A stretch of 64,000 nucleotides of DNA from CAZKBP01 sp964551015 (lineage in GTDB: Bacteria > Bacteroidota > Bacteroidia > Cytophagales > Microscillaceae). This document shows, piece by piece, positions 33,933 to 42,564 of this stretch; within the stretch, counting starts at the first letter, position 1; each line of letters starts with the position of its first letter. The notes beneath the pieces were generated by a model. The model was not told the DNA's origin, made no database searches, and saw nothing but the letters and a program-made list of their open reading frames with translations. A program made the translations under genes and the position numbers. The DNA lies in assembly GCA_964551015.1 (NCBI GenBank), contig CAZKBP010000009.1:131680-195679 (forward strand), written 5' to 3'.

Positions 33933-36569
33933 ATGAACCACTATATTCTTCAACGTTATCGTCGCAAGCTGAGGCAGTATCGCAAGTTCAAGGCGCGTAT
34001 TCAAGACCAGTCTAGTTCCCAAGAGGCTATGATCGTTTCTGGGGTAAAATTTCAGCGTTGGCGTACACGACTCGAGAGATTGCGTACACAACTCAAAGCC
34101 CTGTATCGTCAATTAGTCCTAGCCGGATTAGGAGCGAGTCTTTCGGTTACCTTAGCGGTGGCTCCACTTCGTGCCCAAGAGATTCGCTTTGAGCTTCCTA
34201 ATAATCCTTTTACTGGACTTGATTTGGGTAGTTTCAACCAAGCTTTCACAGGCCCTGCTCCTGCCCTCGCCGATATTAATGGAGATGGTGATTTAGACCT
34301 TTTTATCGGGACTAATTTCTTGGGTATTCGGTATTTTGCCAACAACAATGGCACCTACGTAGACAGTACGGCTAGCACTCCTTTACCTTCCATCTCCGGA
34401 GCGCAGAACGCCCAACCTACCTTTTTTGATATAGACGGAGATAATGATCTGGATTTCTTCTTAGGAAATGCGGCTGGTACTATTCGCTTTTATGAGAATC
34501 GCATCTCGGATGGAGAAGGATTCGTGGAGCGCACTGGCAATGATAATCCGCTTAGTGCTGTCAATGCAGGAGCTAAGACCACACGAGTGGCCTTCGTTGA
34601 TCTCGATGGCGATGGCACGGTAGAGGCCGCTTTTATCTCTGAGGGCACGATTGCCAATGGAGCTAATGCCATCGTATACTACGAACTAGACACGAATACC
34701 GGGGCTTTCGTTCGTAATGATGCCGCCAATCAATTGGCAGGAGAAAGCTTTGGCGATCTTCCTCTCATTACAGCCCAAGACTTGGATAATGACGGAGACT
34801 CAGATCTAGTGATCACAGAATTTGCCAGCGCGGTTACCTCTTCTACTCCTGAGGATCGAATTCGCTATTATCAAAATCAAGGAGCTAATGACAACGAAAC
34901 AGGCAGTGGGGTTTTGGTTCGCAAAGAAGGCAATGAAAGTGTTTTTTTACGCATTCTGAGAGGAAGAGGAACCACGACTATTGGAACGAGTCCGATTCCT
35001 GCTTTCGCTGATCTAGACGGTGACCAGGACTTAGATATGTACCTAGCCGATGTCATTACTTTTTTAGAAGAGCCTACCTTCATTAATTTATATCTCAATT
35101 CAGGAACTCCTGCCTCTCCCCGCTTTGGGAGTGCCGTGGTTAATAATGGAAATATCTCCGGCAACTCTCCCGCCCTGGCGGATTTAGATGGAGATGACGA
35201 TTTAGATTTGCTAACGGGTGATCTGGACGGCTTAGTGCGTACTTTTTTGAATCAGGGAAATGAAATATTCGTGCAGGAAACACCTAATCCCACGGTAGGC
35301 ATTCGAGTTAATCGTTTGGCCGCGCCCACCTTTGCTGATCTGGATGGGGATGATGATCTGGATGTGTTCGTGGGTGAAAATTACAACTATGATGAGGGGA
35401 GAATTATTTTCTTGGAAAATGAGGAAGGTACTTTTACAGAAAACAACGAAGATAATCCCTTCGACGGGCTAGTAACCACAAACGATGCTGCTAAATTAGA
35501 TTTCGTGGATATAGATGGAGATGATGATTTGGATATGTTCGTGGGAGACACTTCCAGCAATATCAACTACTTCGAGAATCGCATCAGCGATGGAGAAGGT
35601 TTTGTGCAAAGAACCGGGAATGATAATCCGCTGGGCAATTTGACTTACAGCGAAGCCGAGGCACGATTGGTAACACCTACCTTTGTAGATATTGATCTGG
35701 ATGGAGATCAGGATGTTTTCATCGGGATCACGGTGGGAGAAGATGAGCCTTTTGGTACCATCCTCTTCTTTGAGAATCAGGGAGATGCTAATAACCCTTC
35801 TTTTAGCGAGCTAGTTGGCGATGATAATCCTTTCAATGGTGTGCGCTTCGGATCATTTACCGATCCTACCTTTGCCGATGCCGATCAGGATGGAGATTTA
35901 GATCTCTTCGTGGGAGATGAAACTGGAGTGACCTTTGAGTTCAAAAATCAAAGCCCAGCCTCAGCGCAAATAGCCTTTGGAGGCAATGCCGTGGGCAATG
36001 GCTCAACCGTGGATTTGGGACAAACGGACGTGGGCATGACCCTCACCGAAACCATCACGCTCCAAAACGAAGGACTCGGCGGTCTTCAGGTAAGTAATCT
36101 AAGTCTCGAGGGAGCGGAGTTTACCCTCCAAAATGCTCCTAGCGATACCATGATTGCCGCCAAAGGTAGTTTAGAACTAACCATTGCTTTTAGCCCACAG
36201 ACGGCTGGCAGTAAAACTGCTACCTTGGCTTTTGCTAGTAATGATCCTAATGCCCCTGATTTTGAAGTAAGCCTCACGGCACGAGGCTTGGACCCCACGG
36301 GCATCTTTAATTTACAGCAAGGCCAATTAAAGATTTTCCCCAATCCTACCCTAGATGGTTTTAAGCTCTCCTTTGAGGAAGTCAATCTGCGAGACTATGA
36401 TCTCAAAATTTTTGACCAACAAGGGCAGGCCGTTTATCAAGAGCAAGCCAAGAGCCTCAGCTCCAGCCTAGAGCGTGAAGTAAGGCTTCCTCAATTACAA
36501 CCCGGCACTTACATCATCCAAATCCAAACTGAGGAAGGAACTCTCACGGATCGTATCGTGATTCATTAA
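33933..36569 (+). CDS. VCBS/FG-GAP repeat T9SS protein
   Basis: Secreted protein of 878 aa. Mature residues about 85-680 hold repeated D-x-D-G-D-x-D calcium-type loops (ADINGDGDLDLF, FDIDGDNDLDFF, ADLDGDDDLDLL, VDIDGDDDLDMF and others), typical of FG-GAP/VCBS propellers. A choice-of-anchor D/ASH-like domain follows at about 685-790 (VDLGQTDVGMTLTETITLQNEG). The last 80 residues are a T9SS sorting domain (KIFPNPTLDGFKLSF, GTYIIQI, ending RIVIH). It is probably a surface adhesin or part of a surface complex. Oddly, about 60 very basic residues (RYRRKLRQYRKFKARIQ) precede the hydrophobic segment LVLAGLGASLSVTLAVAPLRAQ, so the signal peptide is extended; an internal ATG at 34029 would shorten but not remove the extension. 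Confidence 0.85.
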   Translation: MNHYILQRYRRKLRQYRKFKARIQDQSSSQEAMIVSGVKFQRWRTRLERLRTQLKALYRQLVLAGLGASLSVTLAVAPLRAQEIRFELPNNPFTGLDLGSFNQAFTGPAPALADINGDGDLDLFIGTNFLGIRYFANNNGTYVDSTASTPLPSISGAQNAQPTFFDIDGDNDLDFFLGNAAGTIRFYENRISDGEGFVERTGNDNPLSAVNAGAKTTRVAFVDLDGDGTVEAAFISEGTIANGANAIVYYELDTNTGAFVRNDAANQLAGESFGDLPLITAQDLDNDGDSDLVITEFASAVTSSTPEDRIRYYQNQGANDNETGSGVLVRKEGNESVFLRILRGRGTTTIGTSPIPAFADLDGDQDLDMYLADVITFLEEPTFINLYLNSGTPASPRFGSAVVNNGNISGNSPALADLDGDDDLDLLTGDLDGLVRTFLNQGNEIFVQETPNPTVGIRVNRLAAPTFADLDGDDDLDVFVGENYNYDEGRIIFLENEEGTFTENNEDNPFDGLVTTNDAAKLDFVDIDGDDDLDMFVGDTSSNINYFENRISDGEGFVQRTGNDNPLGNLTYSEAEARLVTPTFVDIDLDGDQDVFIGITVGEDEPFGTILFFENQGDANNPSFSELVGDDNPFNGVRFGSFTDPTFADADQDGDLDLFVGDETGVTFEFKNQSPASAQIAFGGNAVGNGSTVDLGQTDVGMTLTETITLQNEGLGGLQVSNLSLEGAEFTLQNAPSDTMIAAKGSLELTIAFSPQTAGSKTATLAFASNDPNAPDFEVSLTARGLDPTGIFNLQQGQLKIFPNPTLDGFKLSFEEVNLRDYDLKIFDQQGQAVYQEQAKSLSSSLEREVRLPQLQPGTYIIQIQTEEGTLTDRIVIH

Positions 36570-36606
36570 TTTTTCATGAAGGGATCAGACTATATGAAAA
36601 CCAAAA

Positions 36607-36629
36607 AGCCAGACTCGATGAGTCTGGCT
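36607..36629. terminator. Bidirectional terminator between convergent genes
   Basis: AGCCAGACTC and GAGTCTGGCT form a perfect 10-bp stem with a GAT loop, with an A-run before and a T-run after. It serves the VCBS gene and, on the minus strand, the TapB-like gene. Confidence 0.88.
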
Positions 36630-36670
36630 TTTTTATAAAGAAGTTTTCTAGCAACTAAGCATCGAGAGGA

Positions 36671-37381
36671 TTACTTTGTCAATTTAGTCAACTCAGAGTA
36701 ACCCGTGAGTTTTCCCTTTTTGTTATAATATTCAGAACGAACTAACCCCACGTCTTGGGCGTACCAGTCAATAGATTTAGTTTTGATTTTAATCATCATC
36801 GTTTTGACCTCAGTTTGGTAGGAAATTTTGACACAATCAAAAGTGCCGGCAGGTGTGGTTATGGATTCGTTTCCTTCCACTTTGCGGTTGGTAATCGTAG
36901 CCGTGGTTGTCATAAAATTCGTTCCACCATTTTTCATTTCCATGGTGATTTCTCCACCGCCAATATCTTGGCCGGGGCTAGGGTTAGCAGGAATCCCAAG
37001 CAGGTCAGCCTTCATTTCCATTTCCATATCTTTCATCCCACTTTGCGCACTTGCCATGGGGTTGATGGCACCAAAATCAAACTTAAAGACATTGTCTTCA
37101 CATTTGACTTCGTAATCACCTTCTGCGATCAACTTGTCCTTTCCTCCTTCGTACAAGGCGTAAGAGGCTTTAAAAGATACCACGCCCCCTGATTCTGATT
37201 TCTCGAGCACCTTGTGTTTGTTAATGGTCTCTACTTTTCCTTTTTTGTTATAATTAGTCAATTCAAACTCGGCGCCTTCACTGGCCGGAAAATAGAAAGT
37301 GCAATCATTGAGTTTAGGTTGTGAAGAAGAAAGACCGAGTAGGATGGCAAAAAGAATACTTACTTGAATAAAATTTTTCAT
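36671..37381 (-). CDS. TapB/DUF3108-like secreted protein
   Basis: Exported protein of 236 aa with a signal peptide (FIQVSILFAILLGLSSS). The mature domain contains CTFYFPASEGAEFELTNYNKKGK, the segment ITTPAGTFDCVKI and a C-terminal GLVRSEYYNKKGKL. This pattern is shared with Bacteroidota proteins called TapB family and with DUF3108-type domains (the -AGTFDC-KI- core), which have a lipocalin- or LolA-like beta-barrel. Function unknown. The start at 37381 (MKNFIQVS) is used; the longer frame from 37438 adds 19 residues without family support. Confidence 0.68.
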   Translation of the reverse strand: MKNFIQVSILFAILLGLSSSQPKLNDCTFYFPASEGAEFELTNYNKKGKVETINKHKVLEKSESGGVVSFKASYALYEGGKDKLIAEGDYEVKCEDNVFKFDFGAINPMASAQSGMKDMEMEMKADLLGIPANPSPGQDIGGGEITMEMKNGGTNFMTTTATITNRKVEGNESITTPAGTFDCVKISYQTEVKTMMIKIKTKSIDWYAQDVGLVRSEYYNKKGKLTGYSELTKLTK

Positions 37382-37523
37382 AAATTCAGCTAATAGGTTT
37401 TTTATTTTATCTATAGTGTTATCTTGTAATAAGTACAACGAATTAAATCTTCTTTTGATGTGTAATTAGGGGTTTGCCCCTATACGATTAAGGGACAACC
37501 CTCAAATAATCGGGATTTTTCAC

Positions 37524-37531
37524 TATTTTTG
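37524..37531 (+). promoter_or_regulatory. Probable -7 element for the trhO leader
   Basis: TATTTTTG is an exact TAnnTTTG. No TTTG is present at the proper distance upstream. It implies a leader of nearly 200 nt before trhO. Confidence 0.38.
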
Positions 37532-37599
37532 CGCATTACTTGTTATCAAGTTGTCTAGAGTTTTGGTTTAATTGCGAAGTTCTTCAATTTTAGGTTCTG

Positions 37600-37671
37600 A
37601 TGAAGCAAACTTTTGAAGTAATAGCCGGAGCTATTGCTGAAAAAATTGGCGAAATCAGGCTCCAGAAGTAG
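37600..37671 (+). CDS. Possible 23-aa leader peptide or small protein
   Basis: ATG-to-TAG frame of 24 codons encoding MKQTFEVIAGAIAEKIGEI and four more residues, predicted amphipathic helix. It lies 63 bp before trhO and about 60 nt after a presumed transcription start. There is no Shine-Dalgarno sequence and the frame could be chance; the main support is its position and helical periodicity. Confidence 0.25.
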   Translation: MKQTFEVIAGAIAEKIGEIRLQK

Positions 37672-37734
37672 AAAATTGTAGCTCAAAGATAAACTTTAGA
37701 TAACTTCTATAGTAGAAAGCTTCGATTTTGTGTT

Positions 37735-38691
37735 ATGAAACCTTATTCCATTCTATTATACTATCATTATACCCCCATCGAGGAGCCAGAAGTTTTTCGG
37801 GAGCAGCACCATTTGTTTTGCCTTTCCTTGAATCTGAAAGGTAGAATTATTATCGCTACCGAGGGAATTAATGGTACCCTATCCGGCCGGGCAGAGGATT
37901 GTCAGCAATATATGGATCACCTAAAAAATGATCCCCGATTCAAAGAAATAGATTTCAAGGTAGAAGAAAGCGAAGATCACGCTTTTCAAAAGCTCTACGT
38001 ACGGGTTAAACCAGAAATTGTTCATTCAGGTCTTACGCATCTTGATCCCAAACAACGCACTGGGGTGCATTTAGCACCAGCTCAGTTTAAAGAAATGAAA
38101 GACCTCGAGGATGTAGTCATTTTGGATGTACGCTCCAACTACGAACACAAAGTTGGAAAGTTCAAGAATGCTCTCACGCTTGATATGGAGAATTTTAGAG
38201 AATTTCCTGACAAAATCAAGGAACTAGAAGCCCTCAAAGACAAGAAAGTCATCACTTATTGCACGGGAGGCATCAAGTGCGAAAAAGCCAGTGCCTATCT
38301 CCTAGAGCAAGGTTTCAAAGATGTGTATCAGCTACACGGTGGAATCATCAAATATGCCCTTGAAGAAGGAGGAGAAGATTTTGAAGGGAAATGCTATGTC
38401 TTTGATAACCGTGTCATTGCTGATGTCAATCGGGTTAATCCCAAGATCATTTCCGAATGTTTTATCTGCGGTACTATCTGCGATCGGATGGTTAACTGCG
38501 CCAACCCAGCGTGCAATCGCCACGTACCTATCTGTGAAAGTTGTGGAGAAGAAATGGCGGGAGCCTGCTCTACCGAGTGCCAAGAACACCCCCGTAAACG
38601 CCCCTATGATGGTACTGGCTATTACCAAAAAGAACTGAATGGCTACGATCCTTACCACAATGTACTTCGTCGTCAGTCAGAAAAAACTTAA
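37735..38691 (+). CDS. trhO: tRNA uridine(34) hydroxylase TrhO (rhodanese family)
   Basis: Protein of 318 aa of the UPF0176/YceA family, which hydroxylates uridine 34 of certain tRNAs (formation of 5-hydroxyuridine). It has the N-terminal acylphosphatase-like domain (YYHYTPIEEPEVFREQH, GTLSGR), then a rhodanese domain with VVILDVRSNYEHKVGKF and the catalytic loop YCTGGIKCEKA (Cys176). The C-terminal 70 residues hold eight or more Cys (CFICGTICD, CANPACNRH, CESCGEEMAGACSTEC), probably binding zinc, as in the longer members of the family. The cytoplasmic enzyme lies 15 bp upstream of a small lipoprotein gene. Confidence 0.9.
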   Translation: MKPYSILLYYHYTPIEEPEVFREQHHLFCLSLNLKGRIIIATEGINGTLSGRAEDCQQYMDHLKNDPRFKEIDFKVEESEDHAFQKLYVRVKPEIVHSGLTHLDPKQRTGVHLAPAQFKEMKDLEDVVILDVRSNYEHKVGKFKNALTLDMENFREFPDKIKELEALKDKKVITYCTGGIKCEKASAYLLEQGFKDVYQLHGGIIKYALEEGGEDFEGKCYVFDNRVIADVNRVNPKIISECFICGTICDRMVNCANPACNRHVPICESCGEEMAGACSTECQEHPRKRPYDGTGYYQKELNGYDPYHNVLRRQSEKT

Positions 38692-38706
38692 ACATCCATC
38701 GAGATC

Positions 38707-39246
38707 ATGAGAAAAAAACACTTCCGCTGCTTCTGTGTATTGCTGTGCTGTCAGAGTGTTTTGCTTTGGAATTGCCAGCGTAGAACCCAGCCTACTTCTC
38801 TAATAGAACCGCGCCTAGATAATCCTACCGAGCGTTGGGTGGCAAAAATCGCCGAAGAAAATGTACTCACCAGTGAGGCAATCGGCAGAGGAGGCACGCC
38901 TGCTCGCTCTTATCAATACTTTGATAGCTTGATGCAAAAAAGTGATACACAAGAGTTAATCACCCTCACCAGTCACGACAACGGGGTGGTGCGTAGCTAT
39001 GCCTTTTGGGGTTTGGCTAAGCAAAAATCCAAAAAAATTCCTGATATCCTGCTCAGGCGCATTGGAGATAATGAAAAAATTCAGGTCATCATGGGAGATG
39101 TAGCAGAATCTATGATGGTCGCTGATTTTATGCTCAAACTTCTAAGTACTGACGATATTGACCCAGATTGCTACAAGCTTAGCCCCGCCCGCGAAGAAAC
39201 TTTTCGCCAGATGCGAACCGAACAAAAAAAGCTGATCAAGGATTGA
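38707..39246 (+). CDS. Hypothetical lipoprotein, HEAT-like
   Basis: Protein of 179 aa with a Cys-rich basic signal and a possible lipobox (LLWNC, residue 23). The mature part is helical; SHDNGVVRSYAFWGLAKQK and KKIPDILLRRIGDNEKI look like one or two HEAT-type repeats, and Bacteroidota have many such small lipoproteins. There is no recognisable enzyme motif. It starts 15 bp after trhO and ends at the terminator at 39275-39315, so it is likely co-transcribed with trhO although their functions seem unrelated. Confidence 0.65.
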   Translation: MRKKHFRCFCVLLCCQSVLLWNCQRRTQPTSLIEPRLDNPTERWVAKIAEENVLTSEAIGRGGTPARSYQYFDSLMQKSDTQELITLTSHDNGVVRSYAFWGLAKQKSKKIPDILLRRIGDNEKIQVIMGDVAESMMVADFMLKLLSTDDIDPDCYKLSPAREETFRQMRTEQKKLIKD

Positions 39247-39274
39247 GGCTACCAAAATCAAAGATTTGAAAATC

Positions 39275-39315
39275 AAAAAATCCCCCACAGATGCCAAATC
39301 TATGAGGGATTTTTT
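39275..39315 (+). terminator. Terminator after the trhO operon
   Basis: AAAAAATCCC and GGGATTTTTT pair around a 21-nt interior that itself contains an ATCTAT-type partial stem. It ends with T-runs and serves both orientations. Confidence 0.7.
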
Positions 39316-39368
39316 AATGTGGATACGGATGTCTCTGGTTATCACTAAAAACCACTAACCAAGCCCCC

Positions 39369-40529
39369 TCAGTGCGTCCAACTCATTGGGTAATGCTCAT
39401 CTACAAATTCCAAAGCATTTTGCGTCAAATAAAGCGGACGGAAGGTATCCAGCATCACCGCGTATTCTTTGGTTTCTTTGGCTCCAATGCTTTTTTCTAC
39501 CGTACCAGGATGCGGCCCGTGTGGTATCCCGCCAGGGTGCAAAGTAAACGAACCACGGTCAATCCCTTTGCGACTCATAAAATCTCCCTCCGCGTAAAAA
39601 AGCACCTCATCCGAGTCAATATTGGAGTGATTATAAGGAGCCGGAATGGCTAGTGGATGATAATCAAACAAGCGAGGCACGAAAGAACAAATCACATAAT
39701 TGTGTGCTTGAAAGGTCTGATGTACCGGTGGTGGCTGATGAATACGACCTGTGATTGGCTCAAAATCATAAATAGATAAGGTGTAAGGATATAAAAAGCC
39801 ATCCCAACCCACGATATCCATCGGGCTATGCTCATAGACATATTGGTGTAAATGCCCGTGTTTTTTGATTTTCACTAAAAATTCGCCTTTGCTTTCATCC
39901 ACTGCCAATTCTTGCGGGGGGTGAATATCCCGCTCACAGTAAGGAGAATGCTCCAACAACTGCCCTAACTCATTGCGATAACGCTTGACCGTTTCGATGG
40001 GCGAAGCTGATTCTACCACGAGCAAGCGCGTATCGGTCTGATCGAATTCCAATTTATAAATCGTAGTACGCGGAATGACCACGTAATCGCCCTTTTTGAA
40101 AGGTAGCTTCCCGAACTGCGAGTACATCGTACCACTACCATCGTGTACATAGAGCAACTCGTCTGCTTCCCCATTTTTATAAAAATAATCCATTTGGGTA
40201 GAAGACGGATTGCAAAGTGCCATCGATACATCACTATTTGCTAGTAAGGTGAGACGAGCCGACAGATAATCATCGCCCGTACGACCAATTTCGGAGGTCT
40301 TGAGGTGCGTATGTTGGAGAGGATAGTTTTCTGCGATTTGGCTCTGGAAAGACACCGGCTTACGAATTTCCTTAACTTGTGTGGGCGGGTAGATGTGATA
40401 TACAATGGAGTAAATACCGCTAAATCCCTTAGAGCTTACGACTTCTTCTTTGTAAAGACTTTCGTCAGGTTGCTTGAATTGCGTGTGTCTTTTGGGGGGA
40501 ATTTTCCCCAATTTATGATAATAGGCCAT
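39369..40529 (-). CDS. hmgA: Homogentisate 1,2-dioxygenase
   Basis: Fe(II) ring-cleaving enzyme of tyrosine and phenylalanine catabolism, 386 aa, converting homogentisate to maleylacetoacetate. Family sequence is clear: MAYYHKLGKIPPKRHTQF at the start, GDYVVIPRTTIYKLEF, and the metal-site region DEVLFYAEGDFMSRKGIDRG followed by LHPGGIPHGPHPG. The cupin core carries the His and Glu ligands. Other steps of the pathway (hppD, fahA) are not nearby. It is transcribed alone; the gene upstream on the same strand is ctpA, over 200 bp away. The start at 40529 gives the conserved N-terminus. Confidence 0.93.
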   Translation of the reverse strand: MAYYHKLGKIPPKRHTQFKQPDESLYKEEVVSSKGFSGIYSIVYHIYPPTQVKEIRKPVSFQSQIAENYPLQHTHLKTSEIGRTGDDYLSARLTLLANSDVSMALCNPSSTQMDYFYKNGEADELLYVHDGSGTMYSQFGKLPFKKGDYVVIPRTTIYKLEFDQTDTRLLVVESASPIETVKRYRNELGQLLEHSPYCERDIHPPQELAVDESKGEFLVKIKKHGHLHQYVYEHSPMDIVGWDGFLYPYTLSIYDFEPITGRIHQPPPVHQTFQAHNYVICSFVPRLFDYHPLAIPAPYNHSNIDSDEVLFYAEGDFMSRKGIDRGSFTLHPGGIPHGPHPGTVEKSIGAKETKEYAVMLDTFRPLYLTQNALEFVDEHYPMSWTH

Positions 40530-40681
40530 AAAAGTGCTAATTTTGGAAGTCTTAAAGACTGAAAATTAAAAAATAAATATTCTGGATTGATTTCTCGAAA
40601 ATCGATCCTATACAAATATGACAATTTCAGCTTGAAAATGATATAATTCAGGCGAAAATTTCCCCAGAACCACCACAAAAA

Positions 40682-40704
40682 AGGTCTGACATATCGTCAG
40701 ACCT
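40682..40704 (-). terminator. Intrinsic terminator of ctpA
   Basis: AGGTCTGAC and GTCAGACCT form a perfect 9-bp stem with a 5-nt loop, followed on the minus strand by TTTTTT. It is 30 bp past the stop codon at 40734. Confidence 0.88.
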
Positions 40705-40733
40705 GAATATCATTTTTTTGGATTGCTTCACCT

Positions 40734-42389
40734 CTATTCTTTATCCTTTTGCTCGAGAGCAGCAATCTCTCCTCTTTCTAGTTTAGAAGCCTTTTCAAAT
40801 AGAGCCAAAGCTTCTTGGAAGATTTGGTCCTCTTGGTGCATAATTGGGTAATAGCCTTCATTATTCCAGACACTGCGTGCAATCCAAGCTTTGAGGTGGA
40901 GCTTCAATATATCCTTAGAAGCCAGAAATTCTTCCTCATCATACTCCATACCTGCCTGTTTTGCCATCGAGAGAACCTTGTTAATCATGGTCTCATCCAC
41001 CTGAAAATTTTGCTGATAGTCCGTAAATTTCATAGCCTCGAGTGCTGCTTGATTTTTCTTGTAATACTTAAGTGCAAATTCACGTATTACATTCTGGCGA
41101 TAGAGTTCATTCAAATAAGAACGATCTACGGTACTATCCAAAGGTACAAAATAGTCTGGCATAATACCTCCTCCGCCATAAACTACTCGTCCCAGCGAGG
41201 TTTTATATTTCAATGAATCATTAATCTTGACACTATCTACATTGAATAACTCTCCGCTGTTGTATCGCTCGAGCAAATCCGTGTCATAATCTTCATAAGG
41301 CTTCTGGATAGAACGTCCGCTGGGGGTATAATAGCGAGAAATCGTGAGGCGAAGTTCCGAGCCATCGGAGAGATCAATGGGCATCTGTACCAATCCTTTA
41401 CCGAAAGAACGGCGTCCCACGATGAGGGCACGGTCATTATCTTGTAAGGCACCCGCTACGATCTCAGAGGCCGAGGCACTTCCTTCATTAATCAGCAGCA
41501 CTACGGGGCCTTTCTCAAACAAACCTTTGATATGGGCTCTGGCTTCGGAATCATACTTAGTACCTTTTCCATCGGTGTAAACAATCTTCGGATCGCCACC
41601 CAGTAATTCATCGGCCATATTGACAGCACGATCCATATAGCCCCCTGGATTATCTCTCAAATCCATCAAAAGTTGTTTCATTCCTTGATCTTTCAATTTT
41701 TTGAGAGCCGTTCTAAACTCCGCGTAGGTACTTGCGCTAAAGCGACTTACTTTGATGTAGCCAATCTCTTCGTTGATCATGTAGCTTACTTCTATAGAAT
41801 GACTGGGTATTTTATCGCGGGTGATCGTGTAATCTATGATCTTTTTATTCCCTTCACGCTTGATCCCTAATTTTACCTGAGAACCCTTTTTGCCTCGGAG
41901 CCACTGATACACTTTCGTGTTGGTCGGTTTCACCTCGGAGCCCGCAACAGGTTCACCGTCTACGGTAACGATTTTATCACCAGCCTGCAGACCTACTTCT
42001 TCGGAAGGGCCACCTGAGAGAGGAGTGACCACAAAAATTGTATCCTTGAAAATGTTAAACTCAATCCCAATCCCTTCAAAGTTTCCTTCTAATTGCATAT
42101 GAGCCGTTTCTACTTCGGAGGAAGGAATGTAAACCGTGTGAGGGTCTAGCTTCTCGAGCATCTTTTCGATAGAATAATCTATCAATTCTTCGGTATCTAC
42201 CGAATCTACATAACTTTCATTGATGTGGGTTAGAATATCTCTAAATTTGGTGTAGCCTTGGGTGATGGCTTGAATATTTTTACCCCCGCCGAACATGGCA
42301 GCACCGATCAACATACCTGCGGCCACGGCAATACCGAGTAGAAGAGGTAATCTAATTTGAAATTTGGAATTTTTGATAGGTTCACTCAC
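40734..42389 (-). CDS. ctpA: Carboxy-terminal processing protease, S41 family
   Basis: Periplasmic serine peptidase of 551 aa anchored by an N-terminal helix (RLPLLLGIAVAAGMLIGAAMF). It has the N-terminal helical segment with YVDSVDTEELIDYSIEKML, a PDZ domain at about 85-170 (FVVTPLSGGPSEEVGLQAGDKI), and the S41 catalytic domain with the Ser in GSASASEI and the Lys in SFGKGLVQ, the Ser/Lys dyad. The C-terminal 150 residues are helical, as in Bacteroidota CtpA proteins. It probably trims or degrades envelope proteins. It is divergent from rsmH, 175 bp apart. The symbol is by family; more than one such gene may exist. Confidence 0.9.
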   Translation of the reverse strand: MSEPIKNSKFQIRLPLLLGIAVAAGMLIGAAMFGGGKNIQAITQGYTKFRDILTHINESYVDSVDTEELIDYSIEKMLEKLDPHTVYIPSSEVETAHMQLEGNFEGIGIEFNIFKDTIFVVTPLSGGPSEEVGLQAGDKIVTVDGEPVAGSEVKPTNTKVYQWLRGKKGSQVKLGIKREGNKKIIDYTITRDKIPSHSIEVSYMINEEIGYIKVSRFSASTYAEFRTALKKLKDQGMKQLLMDLRDNPGGYMDRAVNMADELLGGDPKIVYTDGKGTKYDSEARAHIKGLFEKGPVVLLINEGSASASEIVAGALQDNDRALIVGRRSFGKGLVQMPIDLSDGSELRLTISRYYTPSGRSIQKPYEDYDTDLLERYNSGELFNVDSVKINDSLKYKTSLGRVVYGGGGIMPDYFVPLDSTVDRSYLNELYRQNVIREFALKYYKKNQAALEAMKFTDYQQNFQVDETMINKVLSMAKQAGMEYDEEEFLASKDILKLHLKAWIARSVWNNEGYYPIMHQEDQIFQEALALFEKASKLERGEIAALEQKDKE

Positions 42390-42524
42390 TTTATATAGAA
42401 TTTTTTGTTAATCAAAGTCTGAAGAAGTAGAGGCTTTTGTTTAAATTCTCTGCAATCTAAATAAAAGATTTTTTAACCAAATAGTTTCAAAACCATATTC
42501 ATAATTACTTGTAATTTACGAAAA

Positions 42525-42532
42525 TAGTTTTG
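42525..42532 (+). promoter_or_regulatory. -7 element for rsmH-ftsL-ftsI
   Basis: TAGTTTTG matches TAnnTTTG, 32 bp before the rsmH start. No TTTG at the usual distance; only weaker TTG forms occur. Confidence 0.45.
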
Positions 42533-42564
42533 TAGAACTGAAAATCATATTCAACATTCAACTT

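Larger units (their letters stand above)
37382..37734. other. Intergenic leader region upstream of trhO
   Basis: Contains a short AGGGG-TTTG-CCCCT hairpin (37468-37481), a -7 element (37524-37531) and a possible 23-codon frame (37600-37671). The rest shows nothing I can name. Confidence 0.5.
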
